Below are positions 1 through 7,928 of a DNA stretch of 21,128 bases, in pieces. A program made the position numbers and the translations under genes. Source of the DNA: Thermoplasmata archaeon (GTDB lineage Archaea; Thermoplasmatota; Thermoplasmata; Lutacidiplasmatales; UBA184). The first letter of the stretch is position 1, and each line of letters starts with the position of its first letter. The stretch is taken from positions 1 to 21,128 of the forward strand of contig JASHSX010000043.1 in NCBI GenBank assembly GCA_030040865.1, in the 5' to 3' direction. The notes beneath the pieces are model-generated. The model saw only the letters and a list, made by a program, of their open reading frames with translations, made no database searches and was not told the origin of the DNA.

Positions 1-1409
1 CAGAAGATCGAGCAGACGACGCGGCGCCCGAACAGGACGACGAGGATGCCCGTCAGGAGGTAGGTGAACAGGACCGCCGTGAACACGCCGACCGCCAGCG
101 GGTACGAACCGATCCCCATCGGCCAGCCCAGGAACGGGACGGTGCTCGGGGACGGCGCATTGGGGTCAACGAGGGCGAAGTAGATGCTGGGATAGAAGAC
201 CGCGAACGCGGCGTAGCACCCCATCATGAGGCCGAGACGGACGCGGTTCTCGAGGTTCTTCGTCTCCCGGAACTTGAACACGACGAGCGCCCCCATCTCG
301 AGGCCCATCATGATCAGGAACCACGAGGAGCCGGCGGCGGTCGCGAAGAACCAGAAGCCGTTGGACATCGCGTTGAACACGATCGTGCCTGCCGAGCCGG
401 AAAGAGGCAGGAACGGGAATCCCCCGAGGTAGTCGGCCGGGTCCAGCTGGACGCTGAGCACCGCGCCCATGCAGACCTCCGCAACGAAGACGCCCGAGAG
501 AACGGCGAACGTCCACGCCGGCCGCAGTTGCCACGGAGGCGACGGCGTGTCGTGGAACCGGGCCGGTCGTGTCACGGCCGTGTACACGACGAGCATCTCG
601 AGGGCGATGGCGATCGCGAACGTCGTCGCGTCGCCGAAGTACTGCCAGACGAACAGCCCGGCCATCATGAGCCCGTAGACGGCGACCAGCTCGGCCAGAT
701 AGTTGCCCAGCGCGGCGGAGAACTGCCGGTGGCGGTACAGGTACTCGAAGAGAAAGACGAACAGCGCGATCATGAACGCGCTCGAGACGTAGATCGCGAG
801 CGGCGGCCATGTCGCCCCGCCGAGCGCCGTCGGGGTGAACACCATGATGGCCGCCTGGACGAGGAGGATCGCGAGGAGCGCCCGGGGCAAGCGACTCCAG
901 AGCAGTGCGGCGGTGAGGAACATCTCCGCCGCCATCGTGAAGATGAACCACGGCGAGTTGATCGTGCCGACGAAGACTGCGAGGGGACCCGCGGCGAGGG
1001 CCGACGGGCCCTGGGCGAGGAGGAGCCCCCAGCTCATCAGAATCTCGTTCGCGAGCACCAGAGCAGCGATCAGCAGGGCAGAGCCGATCCCGAGACCGAC
1101 CGGGCCGGAGCCTTCGAGGGTCGCCGGGTGCGCAGCGCCCCGGCTGCGCAGCAGGGCGGCCAGGAGCGGCGCCAGCGTAGCGACCATGAGGACCCCGCTG
1201 ACGGCGATCCCGGCGACGAGGTTCCCGATCGAAGGAGAATCCAGATAGACGACGGCGGCGATCCACATCTCGCCCATCATCGCGAGGAGGTACAGCGCGA
1301 TCCACGAGCGCGCCCGGCTTCGGGCCTCGACCGCGGCCCGGAGGAGGAGGGCGGTCGCGCCGGCCATGACGGCGGCGATGACGACCAGCCCGACCACGAG
1401 CGAGTCCAT
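1..1409 (-). CDS. Polytopic membrane protein, unknown function (C-terminus cut by window edge)
   Basis: I do not recognise the family. The frame opens with ATG at 1409, preceded by a GGAG Shine-Dalgarno-like site about 7 nt upstream, and stays open for 469 codons to the window edge. About twelve hydrophobic segments are visible. Residues 118-127 (VLANEILMSW), 152-163 (SPWFIFTMAAEM) and 175-192 are closely matched in the next gene, so the two are paralogues. A second, weaker copy of the pattern appears at about 308-320 and 361-372 (SSWFLIMMGLEM), suggesting an internal duplication. The last complete residues are GRRVVCSIF, followed by a codon beginning TG (Cys, Trp or stop). A Cys there would give CxxxC, which could open an iron-sulfur or haem site, but this is speculation. 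Localisation in the cytoplasmic membrane is safe; transport or redox function is undecided. Confidence 0.8.
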   Translation of the reverse strand, partial: MDSLVVGLVVIAAVMAGATALLLRAAVEARSRARSWIALYLLAMMGEMWIAAVVYLDSPSIGNLVAGIAVSGVLMVATLAPLLAALLRSRGAAHPATLEGSGPVGLGIGSALLIAALVLANEILMSWGLLLAQGPSALAAGPLAVFVGTINSPWFIFTMAAEMFLTAALLWSRLPRALLAILLVQAAIMVFTPTALGGATWPPLAIYVSSAFMIALFVFLFEYLYRHRQFSAALGNYLAELVAVYGLMMAGLFVWQYFGDATTFAIAIALEMLVVYTAVTRPARFHDTPSPPWQLRPAWTFAVLSGVFVAEVCMGAVLSVQLDPADYLGGFPFLPLSGSAGTIVFNAMSNGFWFFATAAGSSWFLIMMGLEMGALVVFKFRETKNLENRVRLGLMMGCYAAFAVFYPSIYFALVDPNAPSPSTVPFLGWPMGIGSYPLAVGVFTAVLFTYLLTGILVVLFGRRVVCSIF

Positions 1410-1453
1410 CGCAGCGATCTCCCCGGGGCCCGGGTCCGGACCGATTTTCGGGC

Positions 1454-1458
1454 TATAA
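1454..1458 (-). promoter_or_regulatory. TATA-like box upstream of the left-edge membrane protein
   Basis: On the minus strand an A/T islet (CGTTATAGC) lies about 47 nt upstream of the ATG at 1409. A start site about 26 nt downstream of it would leave a leader of about 20 nt carrying the GGAG ribosome-binding site. An 11-nt dyad (GTAGT-A-ACTAC on the minus strand, 1466-1476) lies just upstream and could be an operator, but is short enough to be chance. Confidence 0.4.
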
Positions 1459-1510
1459 CGCCGAGGTAGTTACTACGGATTGCGTAGGAACGGAGGAGGG
1501 GGTCGGCACC

Positions 1511-2455
1511 CTACGTTCCCTCCGCCGCCGGTCCGTCCTCCGCCGATCGCGGGCGCCGGGCGGGCTCGGTAGAGGCGGCCCCGAACCGTTCGGGCGCGGT
1601 GGCGGCCCACAGGAACGCGGCCATCTGGGCGAGCAGCGATACAGCAAATAGCCCGGCGCTCGAGAGCTCGACCCAAACGTACAGCCCACCGGCCATGAGA
1701 CCGAGCGAGACGAAGAGAGCGAGCAGGTATCGGACCGTGGCCGACGAGATCGCTTCGCCTCGGAAGAGCGCGATCAGGAGCACGGCCACGGCGCCGGCCA
1801 TCAGTCCGCTCGCCCCCAGGGAAGAGCCCAGGAGCCACGGAAGTCCCGAGATCGTCGGCGGGGAGCAGATCATGATCGCGGGCTGGAGCACGAGCAACCG
1901 ACGCATCACCGGCGGGAAGCGCGACACGAGGAATCCCAGGGTGACGATCATCTCGAACGCCATCGGGAAGACGAACCAGGGCGATACGATCGCCCCGATC
2001 GCGACGACGAGGGCCTGCCGGTCTCCGGTGCCGAAGCCGACGGGGAGCGCGTGGGTGACCAGGCTGAACGACCAGCCCATCAGGAACTCGTTCGCGAGGA
2101 CCAGTCCGATGACGGAGGCCACGAACAGACCCCGATGTACCCCCCCGGAGCCCGGTACGGCACCGGGCGCGCGAGCTCGGACCTCCCGCCAGAAGCCGAC
2201 GAAGACGACCATCACACTGGCCGACATCACGCCCGAAGCGACCCACAGTCCTGCGGCGACGCCGCCGCCACCTCCGATCGCGAAGTAGACGACGACGCCG
2301 AGGAACATCGCGGCCATCATCGCGAGGACGAACTGGACCACGCTCGCGGAGAGCGGACCGGTGGCCGAGACTGCCCACTTCACGGCGATCGCCGCGATCG
2401 TGGACATCCCACCGGCCAGCCCGGCGAGGAGGACCAGGACCAGAAGTTCGGTCAC
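1511..2455 (-). CDS. Polytopic membrane protein, unknown function; paralogue of the downstream gene
   Basis: This 314-residue protein has about nine hydrophobic segments and a short charged C-terminal tail. No family name is offered. Residues 118-128 (VLANEFLMGW), 158-169 (SPWFVFPMAFEM) and 179-196 (RFPPV through LQPAIM) match the N-terminal half of the protein at 1-1409 at almost the same positions, so the pair arose by duplication. It lacks the extra C-terminal module of that protein. The start is GTG at 2455; upstream is G-rich but has no clean Shine-Dalgarno site. About 100 nt, including a separate TATA-like box, separate its stop from the next gene, so the two need not be co-transcribed. 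The gene is divergent from the CLC channel gene. Confidence 0.8.
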   Translation of the reverse strand: MTELLVLVLLAGLAGGMSTIAAIAVKWAVSATGPLSASVVQFVLAMMAAMFLGVVVYFAIGGGGGVAAGLWVASGVMSASVMVVFVGFWREVRARAPGAVPGSGGVHRGLFVASVIGLVLANEFLMGWSFSLVTHALPVGFGTGDRQALVVAIGAIVSPWFVFPMAFEMIVTLGFLVSRFPPVMRRLLVLQPAIMICSPPTISGLPWLLGSSLGASGLMAGAVAVLLIALFRGEAISSATVRYLLALFVSLGLMAGGLYVWVELSSAGLFAVSLLAQMAAFLWAATAPERFGAASTEPARRPRSAEDGPAAEGT

Positions 2456-2503
2456 GGTACGGCGGCCCCCCGCCGGTCGGTCACGGTCCGACGAGACGGT
2501 ACG
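2454..2503. promoter_or_regulatory. Divergent promoter region with three ACGGT(A/C)CG repeats
   Basis: The octamer ACGGTACG occurs at 2454-2461 and 2496-2503, with a one-base variant ACGGTCCG at 2483-2490, all in one orientation between the membrane-protein gene and the CLC gene. The first copy overlaps the GTG start of the minus-strand gene. An A/T islet (GATATCTTT, 2505-2513) follows the third copy and could act as a TATA element for either direction. The repeats may be regulator sites; their number is too low to exclude chance. Confidence 0.3.
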
Positions 2504-2514
2504 GATATCTTTGC

Positions 2515-4686
2515 TTGTCGAACGGGCCCCTTACGGGCCGCCCCGCGCGGCGCGGCCGCGCCGCGAGATGCGGAGCGCGATACGAGCGCCGTCGCCCGTT
2601 CGCGTACCGGGATCATCGACCGCGGCGAACGCCGGACCCGTACACGAACCCGGCACACCGAGGTGTCCCGCAAACCCTACTATCGACCGAGGGCTGGGCG
2701 GCCGTTTTTGCAGGTGAGCAGGTCACGTCGTCCAGCCCAACGGCCGCCTCAACTCCCGCTCCGCCTTCGCCACCGGCCGGAACGTCGCCTCGGTGGCGAT
2801 TCTGGCGCCGCCGAGGCGGACGTCCGAGCCCACCGGTCGCTCGGTCGTGGGTCGCGGTCTCGAGGGATCTCGCGCGGTGGGCGGTCATCGCCGTCCCGAT
2901 CGGCATCGTGGCCGGACTCGGCGCGGCGGCGTTCTACTATCTCATCACGGTCGTCTCGCAGCTCCTGCTCTCCGGCCTCGCCGGCCTGACCCTCCCCGCC
3001 GAGGGCACGCTCAACCCTGCTCAGTTGGAGTGGGCCAGCTCACTGCCTCAGCTGTTCTGGATTCCGCTCCTGATGGCCGGCGGTGGGTTGTTCGTCGGGC
3101 TCATCGCCTGGAAATTGGCGCCCGAGGTCGCGGGGCACGGGACCGATGCCACGATCCGTTCCTTCCACCGACAGGCCGGTAAGGTCCGGCTCCGAGTACC
3201 GATCCTCAAGACCGTGGCCAGCGCCGTGACGCTCGGGACGGGAGGGAGCGGCGGCCGGGAGGGTCCGGTCTCCCAGATCGGCGGCGGATTCGGATCGCTG
3301 TGGGCCAGCCTCGTCGGTCTCAGCGACCGGGACCGCCGGATCGCTCTCGCCAGCGGCATGGGGGCGGGCATCGGCGCGATCTTCCGGGCCCCGCTCGGGG
3401 GCGCGGTGTACTCGGCCGAGATCCTCTACACCGGTGACTTCGAGCCCGAGGTGTTCGTTCCCGGGATCATCGCATCGGTCGTAGCGTACTCCGTCTACTC
3501 GTCGATCTTCGGATTCCACACCCTGTTCGCGACATCGGCGGCGTTCGCGAACTATGCGTTCAACCCGGAACGGCTGCCCCTCTTCCTGGTGCTCGGGATC
3601 GCGTGCGGAGCCACCGGGATCTTCTTCACGTGGATGTACCACCGGGGCGACCGGTGGTTCGGGAGCCGGCCCTGGGTACGCCCGTGGGGACCGGCGGTCG
3701 GCGCCGGGCTCGCGTCGGCGGTCTTCCTCGGCGCCTACTTCCTGTTTCCCGAACAGGGGCATTTCGCGGCGCTCTCGTCGCTCTCGATCGGGTACGGATT
3801 CGTCCAGGTCGCCATCGCCGGCGATCTCGGCTCCTTCACCTACGGTCTGATCGCGCTGCTGATCGCCGCCGTCGTGGTCCGGATGATCATGACGACCTTC
3901 GTGGTCGGCTCGGGTGGGAGCGCGGGGCTGTTCGGGACGAGCGTGGTCGTCGGCGCCTTCCTCGGGACCGCGATCGGCGGCGCGTTCCACCTGGTGTTCC
4001 CGTCGCTGGTGCCGACCACGGTCGTCGCGGTGTTCGCGATTGTCGGGATGATGTCATTCTTCGGGGGGATCTCCAAGGCCCCGCTCGGCGTGCTCATCAT
4101 GGTCGTTGAGATGGCGGGCAGCTACACGGTCCTACCGGCCGCGATGATGTCGATCTTCGTCGCGTACGTCGTGACGGGTCCGTACCACATCTATTCGGAG
4201 CAGCTGCCGAGCCGACTGCAGAGCCCCGCGCACCGCGAAGAGTACCAGAACTACTTCCTCGCCACGACCTCGATCGGGGAGATCGCGACCTACGAGTCGG
4301 AGCCGGTCCCCCCGTCGATGCCGATCGGCGAGGCGATCGACGTCGCCGTGACGCACGGTCGGGCGGTACTGTCGGTCGAGAGCCCCGGCGCGTGGCTCGG
4401 TGCGCTCCGACTCTCGGACCTCCTGAGGGTCCCGGCCGAGAAGCGCGGGGAGCTCCATGCGGCCGATCTCGCACGGCCCGTCGAACTGCTCCTACCGGCC
4501 GACCTGACCGCCGACGAGTCGCTCCGACGCATGGACGAACAGAACACGGACGTCGCCGCCGTGGTCTCGGTCGATGGACCCAGCAAGGTACTCGGCCTGG
4601 TGACCCGGCGGGGCATCCGTCCCCCGACCGCGAACTCGCCCTCCCCTCTGCGGGCCGGGAAACCGCCCCGGGTACCGACTCCCTAG
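2515..4686 (+). CDS. CLC-type chloride channel/transporter with C-terminal CBS domain pair
   Basis: The core from about residue 121 is a CLC membrane domain. The first helix starts near RWAVIAVPIG. The first selectivity motif, GSGIP in E. coli ClcA, is GHGTD at 207-211. The second is GGREGP at 246-251 and keeps the gating glutamate (Glu249). FRAPLGGAVYSAE and GSGGSAGLFG follow in the expected order. The last roughly 120 residues (from SIGEIATYE to GLVTRRGI) look like two CBS repeats, which in this superfamily bind adenine nucleotides and regulate the pore. The start is a problem: TTG at 2515 is the only ATG, GTG or TTG in frame before GTG 2908, which lies inside the first helix. The first 110 or so residues are basic, proline-rich and non-membrane, so the true N-terminus may be shorter with an unusual start, or an assembly frameshift may hide it. 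Predicted role: Cl- conductance or Cl-/H+ exchange. Confidence 0.88.
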   Translation: MSNGPLTGRPARRGRAARCGARYERRRPFAYRDHRPRRTPDPYTNPAHRGVPQTLLSTEGWAAVFAGEQVTSSSPTAASTPAPPSPPAGTSPRWRFWRRRGGRPSPPVARSWVAVSRDLARWAVIAVPIGIVAGLGAAAFYYLITVVSQLLLSGLAGLTLPAEGTLNPAQLEWASSLPQLFWIPLLMAGGGLFVGLIAWKLAPEVAGHGTDATIRSFHRQAGKVRLRVPILKTVASAVTLGTGGSGGREGPVSQIGGGFGSLWASLVGLSDRDRRIALASGMGAGIGAIFRAPLGGAVYSAEILYTGDFEPEVFVPGIIASVVAYSVYSSIFGFHTLFATSAAFANYAFNPERLPLFLVLGIACGATGIFFTWMYHRGDRWFGSRPWVRPWGPAVGAGLASAVFLGAYFLFPEQGHFAALSSLSIGYGFVQVAIAGDLGSFTYGLIALLIAAVVVRMIMTTFVVGSGGSAGLFGTSVVVGAFLGTAIGGAFHLVFPSLVPTTVVAVFAIVGMMSFFGGISKAPLGVLIMVVEMAGSYTVLPAAMMSIFVAYVVTGPYHIYSEQLPSRLQSPAHREEYQNYFLATTSIGEIATYESEPVPPSMPIGEAIDVAVTHGRAVLSVESPGAWLGALRLSDLLRVPAEKRGELHAADLARPVELLLPADLTADESLRRMDEQNTDVAAVVSVDGPSKVLGLVTRRGIRPPTANSPSPLRAGKPPRVPTP
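2546..2565. repeat. 20-nt perfect all-GC palindrome in the CLC leader
   Basis: CGCGGCGCGG is followed directly by its exact reverse complement, centred at 2555/2556. It lies 31 nt after the TTG assigned as the CLC start, in a segment of doubtful coding status. It could form a cruciform or RNA hairpin or bind a dimeric protein. Pure GC composition raises the chance of an accidental palindrome. Confidence 0.6.
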
Positions 4687-4756
4687 ATCGAGCGGTCCGA
4701 CCGGAACCGACGCTTGGACTCCGGGCGGTCGGGCCGCACTGGCGGCGGCAGCCGAC

Positions 4757-5212
4757 TCACGCTCGACCGACCGGCGGTGGGGATCGGACGACGAGGACCG
4801 AGCAGCCCGCGTGGTGGACAAGTCCCTCGGAAGTGCTACCGAGGACGAATCGCGCCGGCCCCGACAGTCCACGGGACCCGACCACCAGGTAGCGCGTCGG
4901 GTGTTCCTTGAGGAACTCCACGAGGCGGGGTACCACGGGGCCTTCCAAGAACACGGCCTCGACGGTGGCAACCCCGCCGGCTCGGAGGGCGGCGACCGCG
5001 CGTTCGAGCGCGTCCCGGTACCGGCGCGTCATCTCGCCGATGCCGGGATCCGAAGGAACCGGACCGCCGAACATCGGCGGGGGAGGCGGGAGAACCGTCG
5101 CCACGGTGACCGGCGCGTCGGTTGCCTTCGCGATCTCAACGGCTGCCCGGACGGCCGCTGCGGACTCGGGAGAGCCATCGACCGCCACGAGGATCGACCG
5201 AGGTTCGGCCAT
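4757..5212 (-). CDS. Universal stress protein, UspA family
   Basis: A single 151-residue Usp domain. It opens with the typical first strand (ILVAVDGSPESAAAV) with the nucleotide-binding Asp, and near the C-terminus has the ATP-binding pattern G-x2-G-x9-G-S (VGSRGLSG...LGSTSEGL), followed by the last strand CSVLVVR. ATP-binding members of the family act in starvation and stress responses; the target here is unknown. The start is ATG 5212. There is no Shine-Dalgarno site, but a TATA-like box sits about 25 nt upstream, so the mRNA is probably leaderless. The gene is convergent with the CLC gene (70 nt between stops) and divergent from the arginine deiminase operon. Confidence 0.92.
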   Translation of the reverse strand: MAEPRSILVAVDGSPESAAAVRAAVEIAKATDAPVTVATVLPPPPPMFGGPVPSDPGIGEMTRRYRDALERAVAALRAGGVATVEAVFLEGPVVPRLVEFLKEHPTRYLVVGSRGLSGPARFVLGSTSEGLVHHAGCSVLVVRSPPPVGRA

Positions 5213-5233
5213 GGACGTTCCATCGACGGCGGC

Positions 5234-5240
5234 GATAAAT
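5234..5240 (-). promoter_or_regulatory. TATA box of the universal stress protein gene (leaderless promoter)
   Basis: On the minus strand ATTTATC is centred about 25 nt upstream of the ATG at 5212, the spacing expected when an archaeal transcript begins at the start codon. It is one of the most A/T-rich heptamers in this GC-rich neighbourhood. Confidence 0.6.
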
Positions 5241-5322
5241 CCTGCCGGTCAAGCCGAGTTGACGTGCGAGGGGAGAGCGCCTACCCGCGCAACGACGCGG
5301 GAACGCGGCCGACAGGTACCCT

Positions 5323-5336
5323 CCGGCGTACGCCGG
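5323..5336. repeat. 14-nt perfect palindrome between uspA-type gene and arginine deiminase
   Basis: CCGGCGTACGCCGG equals its own reverse complement and lies about mid-way in the divergent region. It could be an operator, but several palindromes of this length are expected by chance in a window of this size and composition. Confidence 0.3.
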
Positions 5337-5511
5337 CCCGCGGGGAGCGGGTCCCCTTCGCGCTCGTAATGTTCTTGCGGGATATCGATCGGCCTCGCAA
5401 GGGGATACCCCGGTGACGAAACCTGTCGTCCGCGAGTTCGCCCGTCCGGGGTCCGCTGCGACGACCGTCCCTAGGGGGCGAGTCTAGCCGAGAGCGTCCG
5501 AGGAGACGACC

Positions 5512-6912
5512 GTGTCGACCGATCCTTCGCGAGTCCGACCCGCCGCCGCGAGCGCGAGGGGGTCGGAGGGAGAACGACCTACCCCGGCCGGGACGGAGGG
5601 GCTCTCCGGTCATCCTCGGGCCCGAGCCGAATGGGACCGCTTGGAGGAGGTACTGATCCACCGCCCCGGCGTCGAGATGTTCTTCGGTCTCCTCGAGCCG
5701 TACTCCTTCCTCTACGAGCGTGCGTTCCGGGCGGACGAGGCGACGTTCGAGCACGCTGAGCTGGAGCACGTCCTGGACGAGAACGGGGTCCGGGTCCGTC
5801 GCCTCATCCATCTCGCCATCGAGCTCGGGGAGCGCCGTCCGGAGCTGGTCGAGCAGGTGCGTCATCGGATCCTGCGCATCGTGCGCTACACGGGACCCCG
5901 GGTCATGGTCGAGGCGTCCCGAAGGGCCCTCCGACGCAATCTGGATCGGTTCGACGGGGAGACGCTCTTCAACATCCTGCTCCTGCGGCCGTCCGTCCAC
6001 CTCGAGCGCCACGCCGGGGCCCGCGTGATCCTGCCCACGGTGGAGCTCCACACCCCCCTTGCCAACCTCTACTTCATGCGGGATCAGCAGGCGCTGTCCG
6101 CCACCGGTTACCTCATCGGCCGGATGTCGAAGCCCCAACGGCGCGAGGAACCGGTCCTCACCGGCGCGCTCCTCCGCGCGTGGGGCGCGCCGATCGTCGC
6201 GCGGGTGCGCGCGCCCGGGACGTTCGAAGGAGGGGACTTCATCCCGATGGGCGATTTCGTGCTGCTCGGGACTGGCGACCGCACGAACGCGGGCGGCGTC
6301 CGGCAGGTACTCGCGAGCCCTATCGGCGTCGACGAGGTCGCCGTGGTCCATCAGCCGAGCCACCCCGCGCTGCCGGGAGGTCGCCCCGACCCGATGATCG
6401 ACATGCACCTCGACACCTACCTCAATATCCCCGGAGAAGGCCTGGCCGTCGGTTGCGCACCGCTCCTGGACCGCGCCCGGACAGAGGTGTATCGCCGGCG
6501 GGGCGGCGGCGCGATGGTTCGGGATGCCAAGTCGGTCACCCTGCGAGAGTTCCTCACTTCCAAAGGGTTCGAGGTGATCCCGATCTCCACGATCGAGCAG
6601 CTCAGCTACGCCGCCAACTTCCTGTGCCTCCGAGACCGGCGGATCCTCGCGATCGATGTCGAGGAGGAGCTCGATCGGGTGCTGGAGGGACTGGCGGTCG
6701 CGGCGCGTCGCAATCCGCGCCGGTACGGTGCGCTGTTCGCCATGGTCCGGAAGGAGCGGGCCACGCTGCGCGAGGGCGCCGGGTACTTCCCGCGTACCGC
6801 CGCAATCCGGGACCACGGGATCGAGGCGGTGCCCATCGCGCTTCCCGAGATCACGGGAGGGTACGGAGGGGCCCACTGCATGACGTGTGCCGTCCGGAGG
6901 TCGCGCCCGTGA
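5512..6912 (+). CDS. arcA: Arginine deiminase
   Basis: Hydrolyses L-arginine to citrulline and ammonia in the cytoplasm, the first step of the deiminase pathway. The 466-residue product carries the full guanidine-modifying catalytic set: the Asp of NLYFMRDQQ, the Glu of EGGDFIPMGD, the His-Asp of MHLDTY, and the nucleophilic Cys of GGAHCMTCAV at the C-terminus. The segment LGTGDRTN parallels the conserved SERTS loop. It is longer than the usual roughly 410 residues because about 40 low-complexity residues precede the conserved start (EWDRLEEVLIHRP). The GTG start at 5512 has a GAGGAG site 6 nt upstream, and an in-frame TAG (at about 5485) prevents extension. Its TGA overlaps the next start by 4 nt. 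An amidinotransferase or agmatine deiminase is unlikely given the carbamoyltransferase and carbamate kinase that follow. Confidence 0.93.
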   Translation: MSTDPSRVRPAAASARGSEGERPTPAGTEGLSGHPRARAEWDRLEEVLIHRPGVEMFFGLLEPYSFLYERAFRADEATFEHAELEHVLDENGVRVRRLIHLAIELGERRPELVEQVRHRILRIVRYTGPRVMVEASRRALRRNLDRFDGETLFNILLLRPSVHLERHAGARVILPTVELHTPLANLYFMRDQQALSATGYLIGRMSKPQRREEPVLTGALLRAWGAPIVARVRAPGTFEGGDFIPMGDFVLLGTGDRTNAGGVRQVLASPIGVDEVAVVHQPSHPALPGGRPDPMIDMHLDTYLNIPGEGLAVGCAPLLDRARTEVYRRRGGGAMVRDAKSVTLREFLTSKGFEVIPISTIEQLSYAANFLCLRDRRILAIDVEEELDRVLEGLAVAARRNPRRYGALFAMVRKERATLREGAGYFPRTAAIRDHGIEAVPIALPEITGGYGGAHCMTCAVRRSRP

Positions 6913-7928
6913 GCGGGACCCCGACGACGGGAGTTCCGGGCAGCGCGATCGGAGACGGGATCGTCGAGAAGCGCGATCTGCTGTCGATCGCCGATATCGC
7001 AGGCGATCTCCCCGACGTCGTGGGCCGGGTGGAGGAGCTCAAGCGTGCCCGACCTGAGGGGGTCCTTCCTCGCACCCTGCCCGATTGCAACGTGGCGATG
7101 GTCTTCGAGAAGCCGTCGCCGCGGACCCGCAGTTCGTTCGAGACCCCGATCCAGGAGCTCGGCGGCCACCCCGCGTGCCTGTCCACGTCCGAGATGCAGC
7201 TCGGGCGAGGGGAGACGATCGCGGACATGGCGCGGGTGCTCTCTCGCTACTACCACGGCATCGTCTCCCGAGCGTACCGTTGGCAGAACGAGGCGGAGCT
7301 CGCGCGCCCGTCGTCCGTCCCCGTCGTGAACGCCTTGGACGATCGGGAGCAGCCCTGCCAGGTCGTCGCCGATCTCCTCACCCTGCGGGAACGCTGGTCC
7401 CGGTGCTTCCGTGGCCGGCGCCTCGCCTGGGTGGGCGACAGCAACAACGTCCCGCGTTCCCGGATGCTCGGGTGCGCGGCCGTGGGGCTCGATCCGGCGG
7501 CGGCGATCCCGGAAGAGTATCGCCCGCCGGACGAACTCACGGCGCCGGCTCGTCGTCTCGGGGAGAGTACCGGATCGAACCTCCGGTTCGTGGCCGATCC
7601 GCGCGAGGTCGTCCGGGGGGCGGACGCGGTCTACACGGACGGCGGGGTGTCGATGGTCGAGGAGGCCGAAACGGCGCAGCGCACGCGGGCCTACCACGGC
7701 TACACGGTCAATGATTCCCTTCTCGATCTCGCGAGGCTGGGTGCTTTCGCGCTCCACGATCTCCCCGCCCACCGAGGGCTCGAGATCACGAACTCCGTGA
7801 TGGACGGCACCCGCCAGGCGACCGGGGACCAGGCCGAAAACCGCCTCCACACGCAGAGGGCCCTCTTGGAGCTCCTGCTGGCACCCCGAGGACCCGGTCT
7901 ACCAGGATCGACGCCGAGGAGCGGATGA
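6909..7928 (+). CDS. arcB: Ornithine carbamoyltransferase family protein, probably the catabolic enzyme; atypical active site
   Basis: Expected role: phosphorolysis of citrulline to ornithine and carbamoyl phosphate. The 339-residue protein has the transcarbamoylase layout, but key motifs are altered. STRTR, which binds the phosphate, is SPRTR (70-74). HPCQ is QPCQ (148-151), so the His is lost. The SMG loop is DGGVSMV (244-250). HCLP, whose Cys contacts ornithine, is HDLP (283-286). The C-terminal pattern EITNSVMDG...QAENRLHTQ is normal. Codons at these sites are unambiguous in the sequence. The GTG start at 6909 overlaps the arcA stop as GTGA, and the gene's TGA overlaps the arcC ATG as ATGA, so the three genes are co-translated. 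The operon argues for ornithine as partner; the HDLP change leaves a different amine acceptor possible. Confidence 0.85.
   Translation: MSGTPTTGVPGSAIGDGIVEKRDLLSIADIAGDLPDVVGRVEELKRARPEGVLPRTLPDCNVAMVFEKPSPRTRSSFETPIQELGGHPACLSTSEMQLGRGETIADMARVLSRYYHGIVSRAYRWQNEAELARPSSVPVVNALDDREQPCQVVADLLTLRERWSRCFRGRRLAWVGDSNNVPRSRMLGCAAVGLDPAAAIPEEYRPPDELTAPARRLGESTGSNLRFVADPREVVRGADAVYTDGGVSMVEEAETAQRTRAYHGYTVNDSLLDLARLGAFALHDLPAHRGLEITNSVMDGTRQATGDQAENRLHTQRALLELLLAPRGPGLPGSTPRSG

Larger units (their letters stand above)
5213..5511. other. Divergent intergenic region between the stress-protein gene and the arginine deiminase operon
   Basis: This 299-nt stretch holds the stress-protein promoter at its left end and the deiminase ribosome-binding site (GAGGAG, 5500-5505) at its right end. 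A/T-richer islets near 5366-5375 and 5379-5388 could contain the operon promoter, but none is spaced decisively. A 14-nt palindrome lies at 5323-5336. I see no RNA gene or convincing small coding region. Confidence 0.5.

Noticed and set aside
5323..5336. 14-nt palindrome as an arginine-responsive operator
   Set aside because: Palindromes of this length are expected several times in this window by chance, and no second copy flanks the operon. Listed only as a repeat.
5281..6876. 531-codon open frame on the minus strand opposite arginine deiminase
   Set aside because: Its translation is rich in Arg, Asp, Glu and Gly with no recognisable domain, and it lies exactly antisense to a strongly conserved enzyme. 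Such frames are expected at this GC content.
6180..6908. Extended start for the carbamoyltransferase (582 codons)
   Set aside because: The extension runs out of frame through arcA; GTG 6909 in the GTGA overlap is the natural start.
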